Below are positions 32,780 to 45,136 of a stretch of DNA of 64,000 nucleotides, piece after piece. Below the pieces are notes generated by a model. That model saw only the letters and a program-made list of their open reading frames with translations. It did not search any database and was not told where the DNA came from. Source of the stretch: Brachybacterium fresconis. GTDB lineage: Bacteria > Actinomycetota > Actinomycetes > Actinomycetales > Dermabacteraceae. Numbering within the stretch: the stretch's first letter is position 1; the number at the start of each line of letters is the position of its first letter. The translations under genes were made by a program, and so were the position numbers. Location of the stretch: positions 992,001 to 1,056,000 of the forward strand of contig NZ_JAGIOC010000001.1 of NCBI RefSeq assembly GCF_017876515.1. Direction: 5' to 3'.

Positions 32780-33777
32780 CGCCCCTCCTCGCGGTCGGGG
32801 CCGGCCCCGGTCGGGTCGTCCTCGATCGCGTCGAGGGTCTCGGTCTCGTCATCGGTGGTGGGCGCGAGGGTCTCCGTCCCGGGTTCCTCGGAGCCCCTGG
32901 CGGCGTCGACGGTGGCGGCGGAATCGACGTCGGCAGCACCGTCGTCCGAGGCGGCATCGGCGTCGGGGGCGGGCCCCGCGTCGTCGCTGGCCGGATCCAC
33001 CTCCGCGGGGCCGGCGGCGTCCTCGTCCAGATCGGAGGTGTCGGCGACCGCTGTGGTGTCGGCTTCGCCCTCGACCTCCCCGGCGGCGACGTCCGCGGCG
33101 GCGACGTCCTCGTCCTCGAGCAGCTCCCCGTCCCCGTCCTCGTCCTCGTCGCGGCGGCGCCCCCCGATGGAGACCACGAGCAGGACCAGGCCGATCACGG
33201 CGATGGCGGCTCCCCCGGCATAGGCGAAGGGAACCCATTCGTTCTCCTCGTCCACGGGCCAGGTGATCGAGACGGACTCGGCACCGGGCTCGGTGCCGTC
33301 GGTGACGATCAGCACGGAACGGTAGGCCTGCTTGTTCTCCCCGGTCTCGCCGGCGGCGAAGTCGGCGATGTCCAGCGTGTAGGGCGACGGCTTCGTCTCG
33401 ACGGTGCGCCACAGGTCGGAGGAGGTGGGATCGCTCAGCTCGCTCGACCCGTCGGGGTGGACCTCCTGCGTGCTCAGCGTGGACCAGTCGCTCGCACCGG
33501 TGATGCGGGTGTACCGAGCGTCCTCGAGGTAGGCCTCGATGTCGCTGTTGTCGGCGGTGATCAGCGAGACGTCCGAGGCACCCTCGATGGTCACCTCGCC
33601 CTCCATCCCGCCGACGTACAGCACGCCGGGGTCGATGACCACGGCGGGGCCGGGATCGTCGAGCTCGACCGTGGCGGTGGTCTCGGTGGCAGGGGCCCAG
33701 GTGGTCTCGCCGAGGCGGCCCAGCACCAATCCGATCAGTCCGATCAGGACCAGGAGGACGGCGAGGAGTCGTTTCAC
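32776..33777 (-). CDS. membrane protein with extracellular domain and acidic cytosolic tail
   Basis: A 333-residue protein: N-terminal membrane helix (LLAVLLVLIGLIGLVLG), an extracellular part of about 170 residues (ETTATVELDDPGPAVVIDPGVL, EGEVTIEGASDVSLI), a second helix (AYAGGAAIAVIGLVLLVVSIG) followed by RRR, and about 120 residues of Asp/Glu/Ala low complexity. The start is GTG 33777 with AAGGAAGAA upstream; the frame is open to 33849. It is the first gene of a two-gene unit with the lipoprotein and divergent from nucS. I do not recognise the family. The GC-rich acidic tail is probably disordered. Confidence 0.75.
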   Translation of the reverse strand: MKRLLAVLLVLIGLIGLVLGRLGETTWAPATETTATVELDDPGPAVVIDPGVLYVGGMEGEVTIEGASDVSLITADNSDIEAYLEDARYTRITGASDWSTLSTQEVHPDGSSELSDPTSSDLWRTVETKPSPYTLDIADFAAGETGENKQAYRSVLIVTDGTEPGAESVSITWPVDEENEWVPFAYAGGAAIAVIGLVLLVVSIGGRRRDEDEDGDGELLEDEDVAAADVAAGEVEGEADTTAVADTSDLDEDAAGPAEVDPASDDAGPAPDADAASDDGAADVDSAATVDAARGSEEPGTETLAPTTDDETETLDAIEDDPTGAGPDREEGR

Positions 33778-33938
33778 GATGGGTTCTTCCTTCGAAGGGG
33801 CCCGGTCCGGGCCCGAGCGGATGACCTCCCCACGATAGGGCGGGGCCACATCGCGGAACAGAGGCGCGTGACCATGTGCACCCAGGTGAAGGGATTCTCA
33901 TCCTCATCTCATGGGCGGACCGAGCCCGCTCGGTGCCG

Positions 33939-33944
33939 TACCCT
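33939..33944 (+). promoter_or_regulatory. -10 element for leaderless nucS
   Basis: TACCCT fits TANNNT and ends six bases before the GTG at 33951, which has no Shine-Dalgarno. This supports 33951 as the nucS start in preference to 33876. Confidence 0.45.
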
Positions 33945-33950
33945 GGCCGG

Positions 33951-34658
33951 GTGCGTCTCGTCGTTGCCCGTTGTTCCGTCGACTACACCGGTCGGCTCAC
34001 CGCTCATCTCCCCCTGGCTCCGCGCCTGCTGATCGTCAAGGCCGACGGCAGCGTGCTGATCCACTCCGACGGCGGCAGCTACAAGCCGCTGAACTGGATG
34101 AGCCCGCCGTGCACCCTGCGCACCACCACCCGCAGCCCCGACGAGGCGGCCGATGATCCCGAGGGCGAGTGGATCGAGCAGTGGGACGTCGTCCACGACA
34201 AGTCCGGCGACCGCCTGCGAGTGCGGGTCCACGAGACCTTCGAGGACACCAGCCATGAGCTCGGCGTCGATCCCGGGCTGCAGAAGGACGGCATCGAGGC
34301 GCATCTGCAGGCCCTGCTCGCCCAGAACATCGAGACCCTGGGCGACGGCTGGTCGCTGGTGCGCCGCGAGTACGGCACCGCGATCGGCCCCGTGGACATC
34401 CTGGCCCGCGACGCCGACGGCGGCTCCGTGGCCATCGAGATCAAGCGGCGCGGCGAGATCGATGGTGTCGAGCAGCTGACCCGCTACCTCGAACTGCTCA
34501 ATCGCGATCCCCTGCTCGCCCCGGTGCGCGGCATCTTCGCCGCTCAGGCGATCAAGCCGCAGGCCCGCGTGCTCGCCGGCGATCGCGGCATCGACTGCGT
34601 GACGCTGGACTACGACGCCCTGCGGGGGATCGACGACGTCGAATCCCGCCTGTTCTGA
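33951..34658 (+). CDS. nucS: mismatch-specific endonuclease NucS (EndoMS)
   Basis: NucS cuts both strands at mismatches and is the core of the non-MutS/L mismatch repair of actinobacteria. The 235-residue protein begins with the conserved [21 protein letters not shown] and [10 protein letters not shown] of the DNA-binding domain; the RecB-like nuclease domain has Asp149 in GPVDIL, Glu163 and Lys165 in AIEIKRRG, then [12 protein letters not shown] 33951 is chosen because homologues begin there and a -10 lies six bases upstream; a longer open frame starts at 33876. Located near the ATP synthase cluster as in other actinobacteria, here separated by nagA. Confidence 0.95.
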   Translation: MRLVVARCSVDYTGRLTAHLPLAPRLLIVKADGSVLIHSDGGSYKPLNWMSPPCTLRTTTRSPDEAADDPEGEWIEQWDVVHDKSGDRLRVRVHETFEDTSHELGVDPGLQKDGIEAHLQALLAQNIETLGDGWSLVRREYGTAIGPVDILARDADGGSVAIEIKRRGEIDGVEQLTRYLELLNRDPLLAPVRGIFAAQAIKPQARVLAGDRGIDCVTLDYDALRGIDDVESRLF

Positions 34659-34678
34659 TCCCTCTGCCAGGAGCTCCC

Positions 34679-35914
34679 ATGCCCGCCGCCACGACCCCGG
34701 ACCACCCCTCCGCCCCACTGCCCGTCGACCTCGCGCTGCGCGGGACCGCGGTGCTCGAGCAGGGGGTGGTGCCCGGGGCCCTGGTGCTCATCGCCGGCGG
34801 CCACGTGGTCTGGGCCGGGCCCGCCGCGGCGGCGCCCCCGCATACGGCCGCGCAGGCTCTGACCCACGACGGACTGATCCTGCCCGGGCTGGTGGACCTC
34901 CACTGCCACGGCGGCGGCGGAGTCTCCTTCCCGGACTCCCGCACGGCCGAGGAGATGCTGACCGCGGTGCATGAGCATCGCCGTCACGGCACCACCTCGC
35001 TGGTCGCCTCCCTGGTCACGGCCGACGCCGAGACGCTGCGGCGGCGCGTCGGCGAGCTCGTCCGGCTCTACGACGCCGACGAGATCGCCGCGATCCATCT
35101 CGAGGGTCCCTTCATCTCGCCGGCGCGCCGCGGCGCCCAGAACCCGGAGCACATCGTCGGCGGGGACGGGGATCTGGTCCGCGAGCTCGCCCTGCTCGCG
35201 CAGGGAGCGCTGGGGACGATGACGGTCGCCCCCGAGACCGACGACGCCGACGACGTGCTCCAGGCCCTCGCCGAGGCCGGCGCCGTGCCCTCGCTCGGCC
35301 ACACCGACGCCTCCAGCACCCGGATGACCGAGGCGGTCGACCTGGCGCTGAGCCTGCTGCGACGGGAGCACGGCCGCTCCCCGCGCCCCACCGCCACGCA
35401 CCTGTTCAACGGGATGCGGCCCATCCATCATCGCGACCCCGGCCCCGCCTTCGCTGCCCTGGACGCGGCCGCCCGCGGACAGCTCGTGGTCGAGGTGATC
35501 GCCGACGGGGTGCACCTGGATGCCCGGACCGTGGCACATGTCTTCTCGGTCGCCGCCGAGGACTCCGTGGTGCTGGTGACCGACGCGATGGCCGCCGCCG
35601 GGATGCCGGACGGCCAGTACCGGCTGGGGGCGCTGGACGTCACGGTCGACGACGGCGTCGCCACCCTCACCGGCGGCACCTCGATCGCCGGGGGCACGGC
35701 CCATCTGCTCGACGTGGTGCGCCATGCCGTGTGCGAAGCCGGCGTCGACCTGGTGCGGGCGGTGCGGGCCGCGTCGGCGGTGCCCGCCGCCGTGCTGGGG
35801 ATGCAGGACCGGATCGGGGCTCTCGCCCCCGGATGCCGCGGTGACGCGGTGCTCGTGGACGATCGACTGCGCCCGGTCACGGTCCTGCGAGGCGGTCAGG
35901 TCCTCGGCAGCTGA
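34679..35914 (+). CDS. nagA: N-acetylglucosamine-6-phosphate deacetylase
   Basis: NagA removes acetate from GlcNAc-6-phosphate during amino-sugar or cell-wall recycling. The 411-residue amidohydrolase has the metal-binding start DLHCHGGGG, IHLEGPFISP, the metal/substrate histidines in SLGHTDASS and THLFNGMRPIHHRDPG, ADGVHLD and the catalytic Asp in LVTDAMAAAG. Ribosome site CAGGAG precedes the ATG, 20 bases after nucS, so the two are probably co-transcribed. No nagB, kinase or transporter is adjacent. Tail to tail with the DUF2550 gene with a gap of three bases. Confidence 0.94.
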   Translation: MPAATTPDHPSAPLPVDLALRGTAVLEQGVVPGALVLIAGGHVVWAGPAAAAPPHTAAQALTHDGLILPGLVDLHCHGGGGVSFPDSRTAEEMLTAVHEHRRHGTTSLVASLVTADAETLRRRVGELVRLYDADEIAAIHLEGPFISPARRGAQNPEHIVGGDGDLVRELALLAQGALGTMTVAPETDDADDVLQALAEAGAVPSLGHTDASSTRMTEAVDLALSLLRREHGRSPRPTATHLFNGMRPIHHRDPGPAFAALDAAARGQLVVEVIADGVHLDARTVAHVFSVAAEDSVVLVTDAMAAAGMPDGQYRLGALDVTVDDGVATLTGGTSIAGGTAHLLDVVRHAVCEAGVDLVRAVRAASAVPAAVLGMQDRIGALAPGCRGDAVLVDDRLRPVTVLRGGQVLGS

Positions 35915-35917
35915 GGC

Positions 35918-36358
35918 TCAGTCGGCGTCGCCCATGACCAGGCCGGTCGGCGCCGCCTCGATCCAGGAGTTCAGTGCTGCCCCGGAGACAAGGTCGACGG
36001 TGGCCAGGATGGTGCGGTCGCCCCGCAGGACGAATTCCACCAGATAGGAGTCCTCCTCCCCCACGATGCGGGCGGGGAGTCGACGGCGGGAGACGTCCAG
36101 GATCTGGGAGCGGCGGATGACGACCTCGGGACGCAGCCGCAGGGAGAAGGCACGGAACCAGCGCAGCCGGTCGGTGCCGAAGCGCATCTGCCCGTGCTGC
36201 CAGCTCGAGCCGCCCACCAGGCCGCGGCGCTGCAGCGAGCACTCGAAGGCGCCTTGCTGACGCGCCAGGACCACCTGACGGCCCACCACCAGCAGCGCCA
36301 GCACGAGAACGAGCATCCCGATCCCCAGGACGAGGATCGGGATGTTCAGGTGGGTCAT
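35918..36358 (-). CDS. DUF2550 membrane protein
   Basis: A 146-residue protein with an N-terminal membrane helix (IPILVLGIGMLVLVLALLVVG) and a soluble domain GAFECSLQRRG, WQHGQMRFGTDRLRWFRAFSLRLRPEVVIRRSQILDV typical of DUF2550. It follows atpC by 18 bases, exactly as Rv1312 follows atpC in M. tuberculosis. The role is unknown; position suggests co-expression with ATP synthase. The ribosome site before ATG 36358 is weak. Confidence 0.88.
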   Translation of the reverse strand: MTHLNIPILVLGIGMLVLVLALLVVGRQVVLARQQGAFECSLQRRGLVGGSSWQHGQMRFGTDRLRWFRAFSLRLRPEVVIRRSQILDVSRRRLPARIVGEEDSYLVEFVLRGDRTILATVDLVSGAALNSWIEAAPTGLVMGDAD

Positions 36359-36376
36359 GGACGGACCGTACTCGGC

Positions 36377-39064
<2,688 letters not shown>

Positions 39065-39135
39065 GTCTCTCCTCGTACGTGGCGTGAAACCGGCGTCCGC
39101 CGTGCCCGCTCATCAGGGCGGGCACGGTGATCGGA

Positions 39136-40758
39136 TCAGCCGCGAACGATGGTCTCCTGGTCGATCTGCTCGTCCTCCAGGCTGTCGGCGACGTCGTTGA
39201 TCGCCGTCTTGCCCTTGCCGGCGAGGAAGTCCTTCTTGACCTCGTCGAGGATGCCGCTCAGCTCCTCCTCCGTGGAGGACTCGAACTTGCCCGAGGTGCG
39301 GATCGCCTCGAGCACGCCGCCGTTGTGGCGCAGGTGCTCCAGCAGGTGCTCCTCGAAGTCGCGCACGTCCTCGACGTCGATGTCGTCGAACTTGCCCTTC
39401 GTGCCGCCCCAGATCGAGACGACCTCCTCCTCCATCGGGAAGGGAGAGGACTGACCCTGCTTGAGCAGCTCCATCAGGCGGGCACCGCGGTTGAGCTGCT
39501 GCTTGGACGCGGAGTCCAGGTCGGAGGCGAACATCGCGAAGGCCTCGAGGTCGCGGTACTGCGCGAGGTCGATCTTCAGCGTGCCCGAGACCGACTTCAT
39601 GGCCTTCGTCTGCGCCGAGCCGCCCACGCGGGAGACCGAGACGCCGACGTCGACCGCCGGGCGCTGGTTCGCGTTGAACAGGTCCGACTGCAGGAAGCAC
39701 TGGCCATCGGTGATGGAGATGACGTTGGTCGGGATGTAGGCCGAGACATCGTTGGCCTTGGTCTCGATGATCGGCAGGCCGGTCATCGAGCCGCCGCCCA
39801 TCTCGTCCGAGAGCTTCGCGCAGCGCTCGAGCAGACGGGAGTGGAGGTAGAAGACGTCGCCCGGGTAGGCCTCGCGCCCCGGCGGACGGCGCAGCAGCAG
39901 CGACACGGCGCGGTAGGCCTCTGCCTGCTTGGACAGGTCGTCGAACACGATCAGGACGTGCTTGCCCTCGTACATCCAGTGCTGGCCGATGGCCGAGCCC
40001 GCGTAGGGGGCGATGTACTTGAAGCCGGCCGGGTCGGAGGCCGGGGCGGCGACGATGGTGGTGTACTCCAGGGCGCCCTCGGCCTCGAGGGTGGAGCGCA
40101 CCGAGGCGATGGTCGAGCCCTTCTGGCCGACCGCCACATAGATGCAGCGCACCTGCTTGCTCGGGTCACCGCTGGCCCAGTTCGACTTCTGGTTCAAGAT
40201 GGTGTCGATCGCGAGGGTGGTCTTGCCGGTCTGGCGGTCGCCGATGATCAGCTGGCGCTGGCCGCGGCCGATCGGGGTCATCGCGTCGATGGCCTTGATG
40301 CCGGTCTGCAGCGGCTCCTTGACGGACTTGCGCTGCATGACGCTGGGGGCCTGGAGCTCGAGGGCGCGACGGCCGACGGTCTCGATCGAGCCGAGGCCGT
40401 CGATGGCGGCGCCGGTGGGGTCCACCACGCGGCCCAGGTAGCCGTCGCCGACCGGAACGGAGAGGACCTCGCCGGTGCGGCGGACCTCCTGGCCCTCCTC
40501 GATGCCCGCGAACTCGCCGAGCACCACGACACCGATCTCGCGCAGCTCGAGGTTCAGCGCCAGGCCCAGCTCGCCGTTCTCGAAGCGGACCAGCTCGTTG
40601 GCCATGACGTTGGGCAGTCCCTCGACGCGGGCGATGCCGTCGGCCGACTCGGTGACCCGGCCGATCTCCTCGCGGTCGGTGTTCTCTGCCTGGTAGGTGG
40701 ACACGGCGGTGTCCAGGGCGTGCCGGATGTCCTCCGGGCGGATCGTGAGCTCAGCCAT
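39136..40758 (-). CDS. atpA: F1Fo ATP synthase alpha subunit
   Basis: Non-catalytic nucleotide-binding subunit of F1, 540 residues. Signatures: [14 protein letters not shown]-loop [46 protein letters not shown] and the arginine finger region [15 protein letters not shown]. The C-terminus has an acidic extension ([23 protein letters not shown]). Lies 83 bases after atpH. The ribosome site before the ATG is weak; translation may depend on coupling. Confidence 0.98.
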   Translation of the reverse strand: MAELTIRPEDIRHALDTAVSTYQAENTDREEIGRVTESADGIARVEGLPNVMANELVRFENGELGLALNLELREIGVVVLGEFAGIEEGQEVRRTGEVLSVPVGDGYLGRVVDPTGAAIDGLGSIETVGRRALELQAPSVMQRKSVKEPLQTGIKAIDAMTPIGRGQRQLIIGDRQTGKTTLAIDTILNQKSNWASGDPSKQVRCIYVAVGQKGSTIASVRSTLEAEGALEYTTIVAAPASDPAGFKYIAPYAGSAIGQHWMYEGKHVLIVFDDLSKQAEAYRAVSLLLRRPPGREAYPGDVFYLHSRLLERCAKLSDEMGGGSMTGLPIIETKANDVSAYIPTNVISITDGQCFLQSDLFNANQRPAVDVGVSVSRVGGSAQTKAMKSVSGTLKIDLAQYRDLEAFAMFASDLDSASKQQLNRGARLMELLKQGQSSPFPMEEEVVSIWGGTKGKFDDIDVEDVRDFEEHLLEHLRHNGGVLEAIRTSGKFESSTEEELSGILDEVKKDFLAGKGKTAINDVADSLEDEQIDQETIVRG

Positions 40759-40841
40759 CGCGGTGCTTCGCTTCCTCTCGTGGTCCCCGTCGCTGCGGGG
40801 CCTGATGTGTGGTGCTGGGGCGGGTGTCGCGGCCGGGGCCG

Positions 40842-41657
40842 TCAGGACACCAGGTGGTCGCGGGCCTGGGCCAGGCGCGCGAGGACGGTTGCGTCGTAGA
40901 GGTCGTCCCCGACGTGGATCTTCAATCCGCCCACGACGTCCGGTGCGACCTCGAGGTTCATCTGCACCTCACGGCCGTAGATGCGGGCGAGCACGGCGCC
41001 CAGACGGGACTGCTGGGCCTCGTCGAGGGGGCGGGAGCTCTCGACCACGGCCAGGAGTCGACGGCGCTGCTCGGAGGCGAAGTCCGCGAACTCCCGCACG
41101 CGGCGTGCGGGCTTGGCGTCCGTGGCGCGCGAGACCGCGCGAACCGCGAGCGCGACCGTGAGGGCGTCGGCCCGACCCTCCAGCAGCGAACGGACGACGG
41201 TGCCGCGGGCGGCGGGGTCCTGTCGCGGATCGTCGAAGCTCGAGGACAGCTCGGAGCTGTCGTCGATCAGGCGGGAGAACTGGAACAGCTCCTCCTCGAC
41301 CCGCGCGAGGGAGCCCCCGCGCTCCGACTGCTCCAGCAGAGCGAGCACACCCAGCTGTTCGAGCGCATCGAGGATGTCCTCCTGCTCGGACCACCGACGG
41401 CGCACGACCTCGAGGGTGAGGCCGAGGGCGGCGTCGCTGACCTTTCCGGTCAGCAGCGTCCGGGCGGCCGTCTCCTTCATCTCGGCGTCGCGACCGGAGT
41501 CGCTGAGCAGACGCACGAGCTGATTGCTGGAGTCGATCGTGTCCGCGATCGCGAACAGCTCGTCCGCGGTGGCTTCCAGCGAGAGCCCGTCCGTGGCGAA
41601 GACGGAGCGGGCCTGCTGGGCGACCTCGGCGAACGAGGTGGAGGAAGTTCCTCGCAT
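40842..41657 (-). CDS. atpH: F1Fo ATP synthase delta subunit
   Basis: Peripheral-stalk cap connecting b to alpha, 271 residues. The C-terminal OSCP-like domain is clear: [94 protein letters not shown]. It is longer than the E. coli subunit (177) because of extra N-terminal sequence, but not fused to b as in mycobacteria. The frame begins GTG ATG; I choose ATG 41657, with AAGGA six bases upstream. Confidence 0.95.
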   Translation of the reverse strand: MRGTSSTSFAEVAQQARSVFATDGLSLEATADELFAIADTIDSSNQLVRLLSDSGRDAEMKETAARTLLTGKVSDAALGLTLEVVRRRWSEQEDILDALEQLGVLALLEQSERGGSLARVEEELFQFSRLIDDSSELSSSFDDPRQDPAARGTVVRSLLEGRADALTVALAVRAVSRATDAKPARRVREFADFASEQRRRLLAVVESSRPLDEAQQSRLGAVLARIYGREVQMNLEVAPDVVGGLKIHVGDDLYDATVLARLAQARDHLVS

Positions 41658-41666
41658 CACTGGTCC

Positions 41667-42528
<862 letters not shown>

Positions 42529-43314
42529 TCAGTGCTCGTCCGAGGTGGCCATCTGGATGTAGGCCGCGGCGAGCATGGTGAAGATGAAGGCCTGCAGGCC
42601 GGCCACGAAGATCTCGAAGCCGTAGATGCCGATCGCGAGCGCTCCGGAGAAGGGCGAGATCGCGATCAGCCAGGTGCCGGACAGCAGGAGCCCCTGGGTG
42701 ATGCCGATGAAGACGACCATCATGATGTGCCCGGCCACCATGTTGGCCAGGAGTCGGATCGTCAGCGAGGCCCAGCGGATCAGGACGACCTGCAGGAACT
42801 CGATCGGGACCAGCAGGATGTAGATGGGCTTGGGGACGCCGGGGGGCATGGTCTCGTGCTTGAGGTAGCCGAGGAACCCGTGCTTCTTCACGCCGAAGAT
42901 GACGTACACCGCGAAGGTCCACAGGGCCGCCAGCAGCGGCAGCCCGATGACGGACGTGCCGGCGAGGTTCAGGCCCGGGACCACTCCCGCGAGGTTCATC
43001 GTGAGGATGAGGAAGAACAGGGTGACCAGGAAGGGGGCGAAGCGTCGACCCTCCCGGATGCCCAGGGTGTTCTGGATGATCGTGGTGTGCACGAACTCGA
43101 TGATCATCTCGACGATGCTCTGCGCCTTGCCGGGCACCAGCTTGGCGCGGGAGGCGATCACACACATCACGATCAGCACGACGGCGAGCACGACGAGGCG
43201 GACCAGCTGGACGCGGTTGAACTCGAACGGCGTGCCGGCGAACAGGATCGGGGGCGGGAAGAACACCCCGAGCGTCGGGATGTGGAAGAGCGATTCGCCC
43301 TCGGCGTGCAGCAT
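42529..43314 (-). CDS. atpB: F1Fo ATP synthase a subunit
   Basis: Membrane stator that forms the proton half-channels, 261 residues with about six helices. The essential Arg187 lies in WASLTIRLLANMVAGH, and the conserved C-terminal region is GLQAFIFTMLAAAYIQMA. ATG 43314 has no clear Shine-Dalgarno; the frame continues upstream about 17 codons without another good start, so the true N-terminus may be slightly different. First Fo gene after a 225-base gap containing a possible promoter. Confidence 0.95.
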   Translation of the reverse strand: MLHAEGESLFHIPTLGVFFPPPILFAGTPFEFNRVQLVRLVVLAVVLIVMCVIASRAKLVPGKAQSIVEMIIEFVHTTIIQNTLGIREGRRFAPFLVTLFFLILTMNLAGVVPGLNLAGTSVIGLPLLAALWTFAVYVIFGVKKHGFLGYLKHETMPPGVPKPIYILLVPIEFLQVVLIRWASLTIRLLANMVAGHIMMVVFIGITQGLLLSGTWLIAISPFSGALAIGIYGFEIFVAGLQAFIFTMLAAAYIQMATSDEH

Positions 43315-43525
43315 GGGGCTGAGGTCTGCGGTGTTCAGCTCGATCTCCCGTGGTCGTGTGGCCGAGCGCAGCAGCGCCGACCGTAGCCGTCAACTCGATC
43401 GCGACCATTGCCGGGGCGGCCACCGTGCGTACGGCGATGGACGACGCCTGGGCGTTCCGGGTGGTCGATCAGTGGTCGTATCCCCTGCGGTATTGCACCG
43501 TGATCAGCGGTCGAGCACCTCCGGA

Positions 43526-43534
43526 AGCATAACA
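43526..43534 (-). promoter_or_regulatory. extended -10 promoter for the atp operon
   Basis: TGTTATGCT on the minus strand matches an extended -10 (TGN TATNNT). It lies six bases after the atpI stop and would give atpB a leader of about 200 bases. The rest of the 43315-43525 gap shows no gene that I can support. Confidence 0.4.
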
Positions 43535-43539
43535 GAGAG

Positions 43540-44028
43540 TCACGATCCCAGCGGGTGCTCCGAGGGGTCCTCGGGGGGCTCCACCTCGAGGGGCTGACGG
43601 GACCGTGCCAGCAGCACGGCCTCCACGAACACGGCCGAGACCGCGCCGACCAGCAGTGCGAGTCCGATCCATCGGGTCGAGACCGCGTCGAGGTCTCGCA
43701 CGGCGATCAGGACGAGGATCACAATGAGCATCTTGACGGCCCAGCTGCCGAGCACCGTGGCCGCCATCGACACCGGGCTCAGGTGCTTGCCGGCGAACGC
43801 GACCGCGACCGTCGGCAGCACGATGACGAGGGTGAGACCGGCGCCGATCAGCGCGCCGGAGAGCGCCGGCGGCTCCCCGATCATCGCCGCGAGCACGATC
43901 ACGAGGACGTCGAGCACGATCCCGACGCCGAGGGCGATCAGCGTGGCACGCTGCATCGCACGGTCGCCGACGGCGCGGCGCCGCGGCCGGGCCGCGCTCG
44001 GGGAGGGTCGGTCAGGTCGAGGGGACAT
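43540..44028 (-). CDS. AtpI-like membrane protein
   Basis: A 162-residue protein with four membrane helices (ATLIALGVGIVLDVLVIVLAAMI, LIGAGLTLVIVLPTVAVAFAG, GSWAVKMLIVILVLIAV, LALLVGAVSAVFVEAVLLA). It lies just before atpB, where ATP synthase subunit I (c-ring assembly or Mg uptake helper) is normally found, and the KxxxxVILVLIAV third helix pattern fits that family. ATG 44028 has GGAAGGA seven bases upstream and overlaps the wecA-like gene by 17 bases, which supports the start and translational coupling. Confidence 0.8.
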   Translation of the reverse strand: MSPRPDRPSPSAARPRRRAVGDRAMQRATLIALGVGIVLDVLVIVLAAMIGEPPALSGALIGAGLTLVIVLPTVAVAFAGKHLSPVSMAATVLGSWAVKMLIVILVLIAVRDLDAVSTRWIGLALLVGAVSAVFVEAVLLARSRQPLEVEPPEDPSEHPLGS

Positions 44029-45136
44029 CGGAGTCCTTCCGATGGCGGCCGGGACGCCATCTCAGCGGGTCGAAGGTCAGCAGGAGGGCGAACAGCAGCC
44101 CGCACACCCAGAAGATCACGACGGCGCGGGTGCTCACCAGGATCGGCAGCAGCAGCCCCACCGAGACCACGACGGTCCACGTGTACATGATCAGCACCGC
44201 GGTGCGCTTGGAGTGGCCCAGGCGCAGCAGTCGGTGGTGCAGATGGGCCTTGTCGGCGTGGAAGGGCGACTTGCCCGAGCCGATCCGCCGCACCACCGCG
44301 AGCGCGAAGTCGAGGAAGGGGATCACCATCACGCCGATGGGCAGCAGGATCGGCAGGAACTGGCCGAAGATGTCCGCGCCCGAGAGGCGGGCGGGGTCGA
44401 CCTGACCGGTGACCGCGATGGTGGAGGCGGCCAGCAGCAGCCCCAGGAGCATCGATCCGGAGTCGCCCATGAAGATCCTCGCCCGCGTCATGTTGTGCGG
44501 CAGGAACCCGGCGCACGCGCCGATCAGCACGGCGGTCAGCAGGGCGGCCAGCGAGGAGTAATCGGTGGTGGAGACGTTGCGGGTGAGCGTATAGGCGTAC
44601 AGGAAGAAGGCGGAGCCGCCGATGGCCATCACCCCGGCGGCGAGCCCGTCGAGCCCGTCGACGAAGTTCACGGCATTCATGCTGACGACCACCACCAGCA
44701 CGGTGAGGATCAGCGCGGAGCGCTCCGAGAGGATCGTGACGCCGCCGATCGGCAGCGACACCAGGGACACCCCCTGCCACGCCAGCAGCATGGCGGCCAG
44801 CACCTGTCCGGCGAGCTTGGCCCACCAGTCCAGGTCCCATTTGTCGTCGGCCGCCCCGAGCAGGCAGACCAGCGCGGCGGCCACGAGGATCGCCCAGGGC
44901 TGGCGGGTGTCGCGGAACAGCCCCTCGAGGAACGGGACGTTGCTGGCGATCAGCATCGCCACGACCACGCCGGCGAGCATCGCCAACCCGCCCAGACGCG
45001 GGGTCACCGCATCGTGCACATCGCGCTCGCGCACGGCCGTCATCGCCCCGGCGCGCCGGGCCAGCAGCCTGACCGCGGGAGTGATCAGGTACGTCACCGC
45101 CGCGGCGACCAGCAGGATGAAGAGATAGATCCTCAC
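44012..45136 (-). CDS. wecA: polyprenyl-phosphate GlcNAc-1-phosphate transferase (WecA/Rfe family)
   Basis: A membrane enzyme that transfers GlcNAc-1-phosphate from UDP-GlcNAc to decaprenyl phosphate, starting wall polymer synthesis. The 374-residue protein has about 11 helices and the family motifs: Asp97/Asp98 in LLGAADDKWDLDWW, MNAVNFVDGLDGLAAG, RIFMGDSGSMLLG and the HADKAHLHHRLLRLGHS histidine loop that distinguishes WecA from MraY. Rv1302 (rfe) has the same position between sua5 and the atp operon. GTG start at 45136 overlaps the tsaC stop. Confidence 0.94.
   Translation of the reverse strand: MRIYLFILLVAAAVTYLITPAVRLLARRAGAMTAVRERDVHDAVTPRLGGLAMLAGVVVAMLIASNVPFLEGLFRDTRQPWAILVAAALVCLLGAADDKWDLDWWAKLAGQVLAAMLLAWQGVSLVSLPIGGVTILSERSALILTVLVVVVSMNAVNFVDGLDGLAAGVMAIGGSAFFLYAYTLTRNVSTTDYSSLAALLTAVLIGACAGFLPHNMTRARIFMGDSGSMLLGLLLAASTIAVTGQVDPARLSGADIFGQFLPILLPIGVMVIPFLDFALAVVRRIGSGKSPFHADKAHLHHRLLRLGHSKRTAVLIMYTWTVVVSVGLLLPILVSTRAVVIFWVCGLLFALLLTFDPLRWRPGRHRKDSDVPST

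Noticed and set aside
43315..43539. small gene between atpI and atpB
   Set aside because: Short frames exist (for example 43469-43672), but they overlap atpI and show no ribosome site or protein-like composition.
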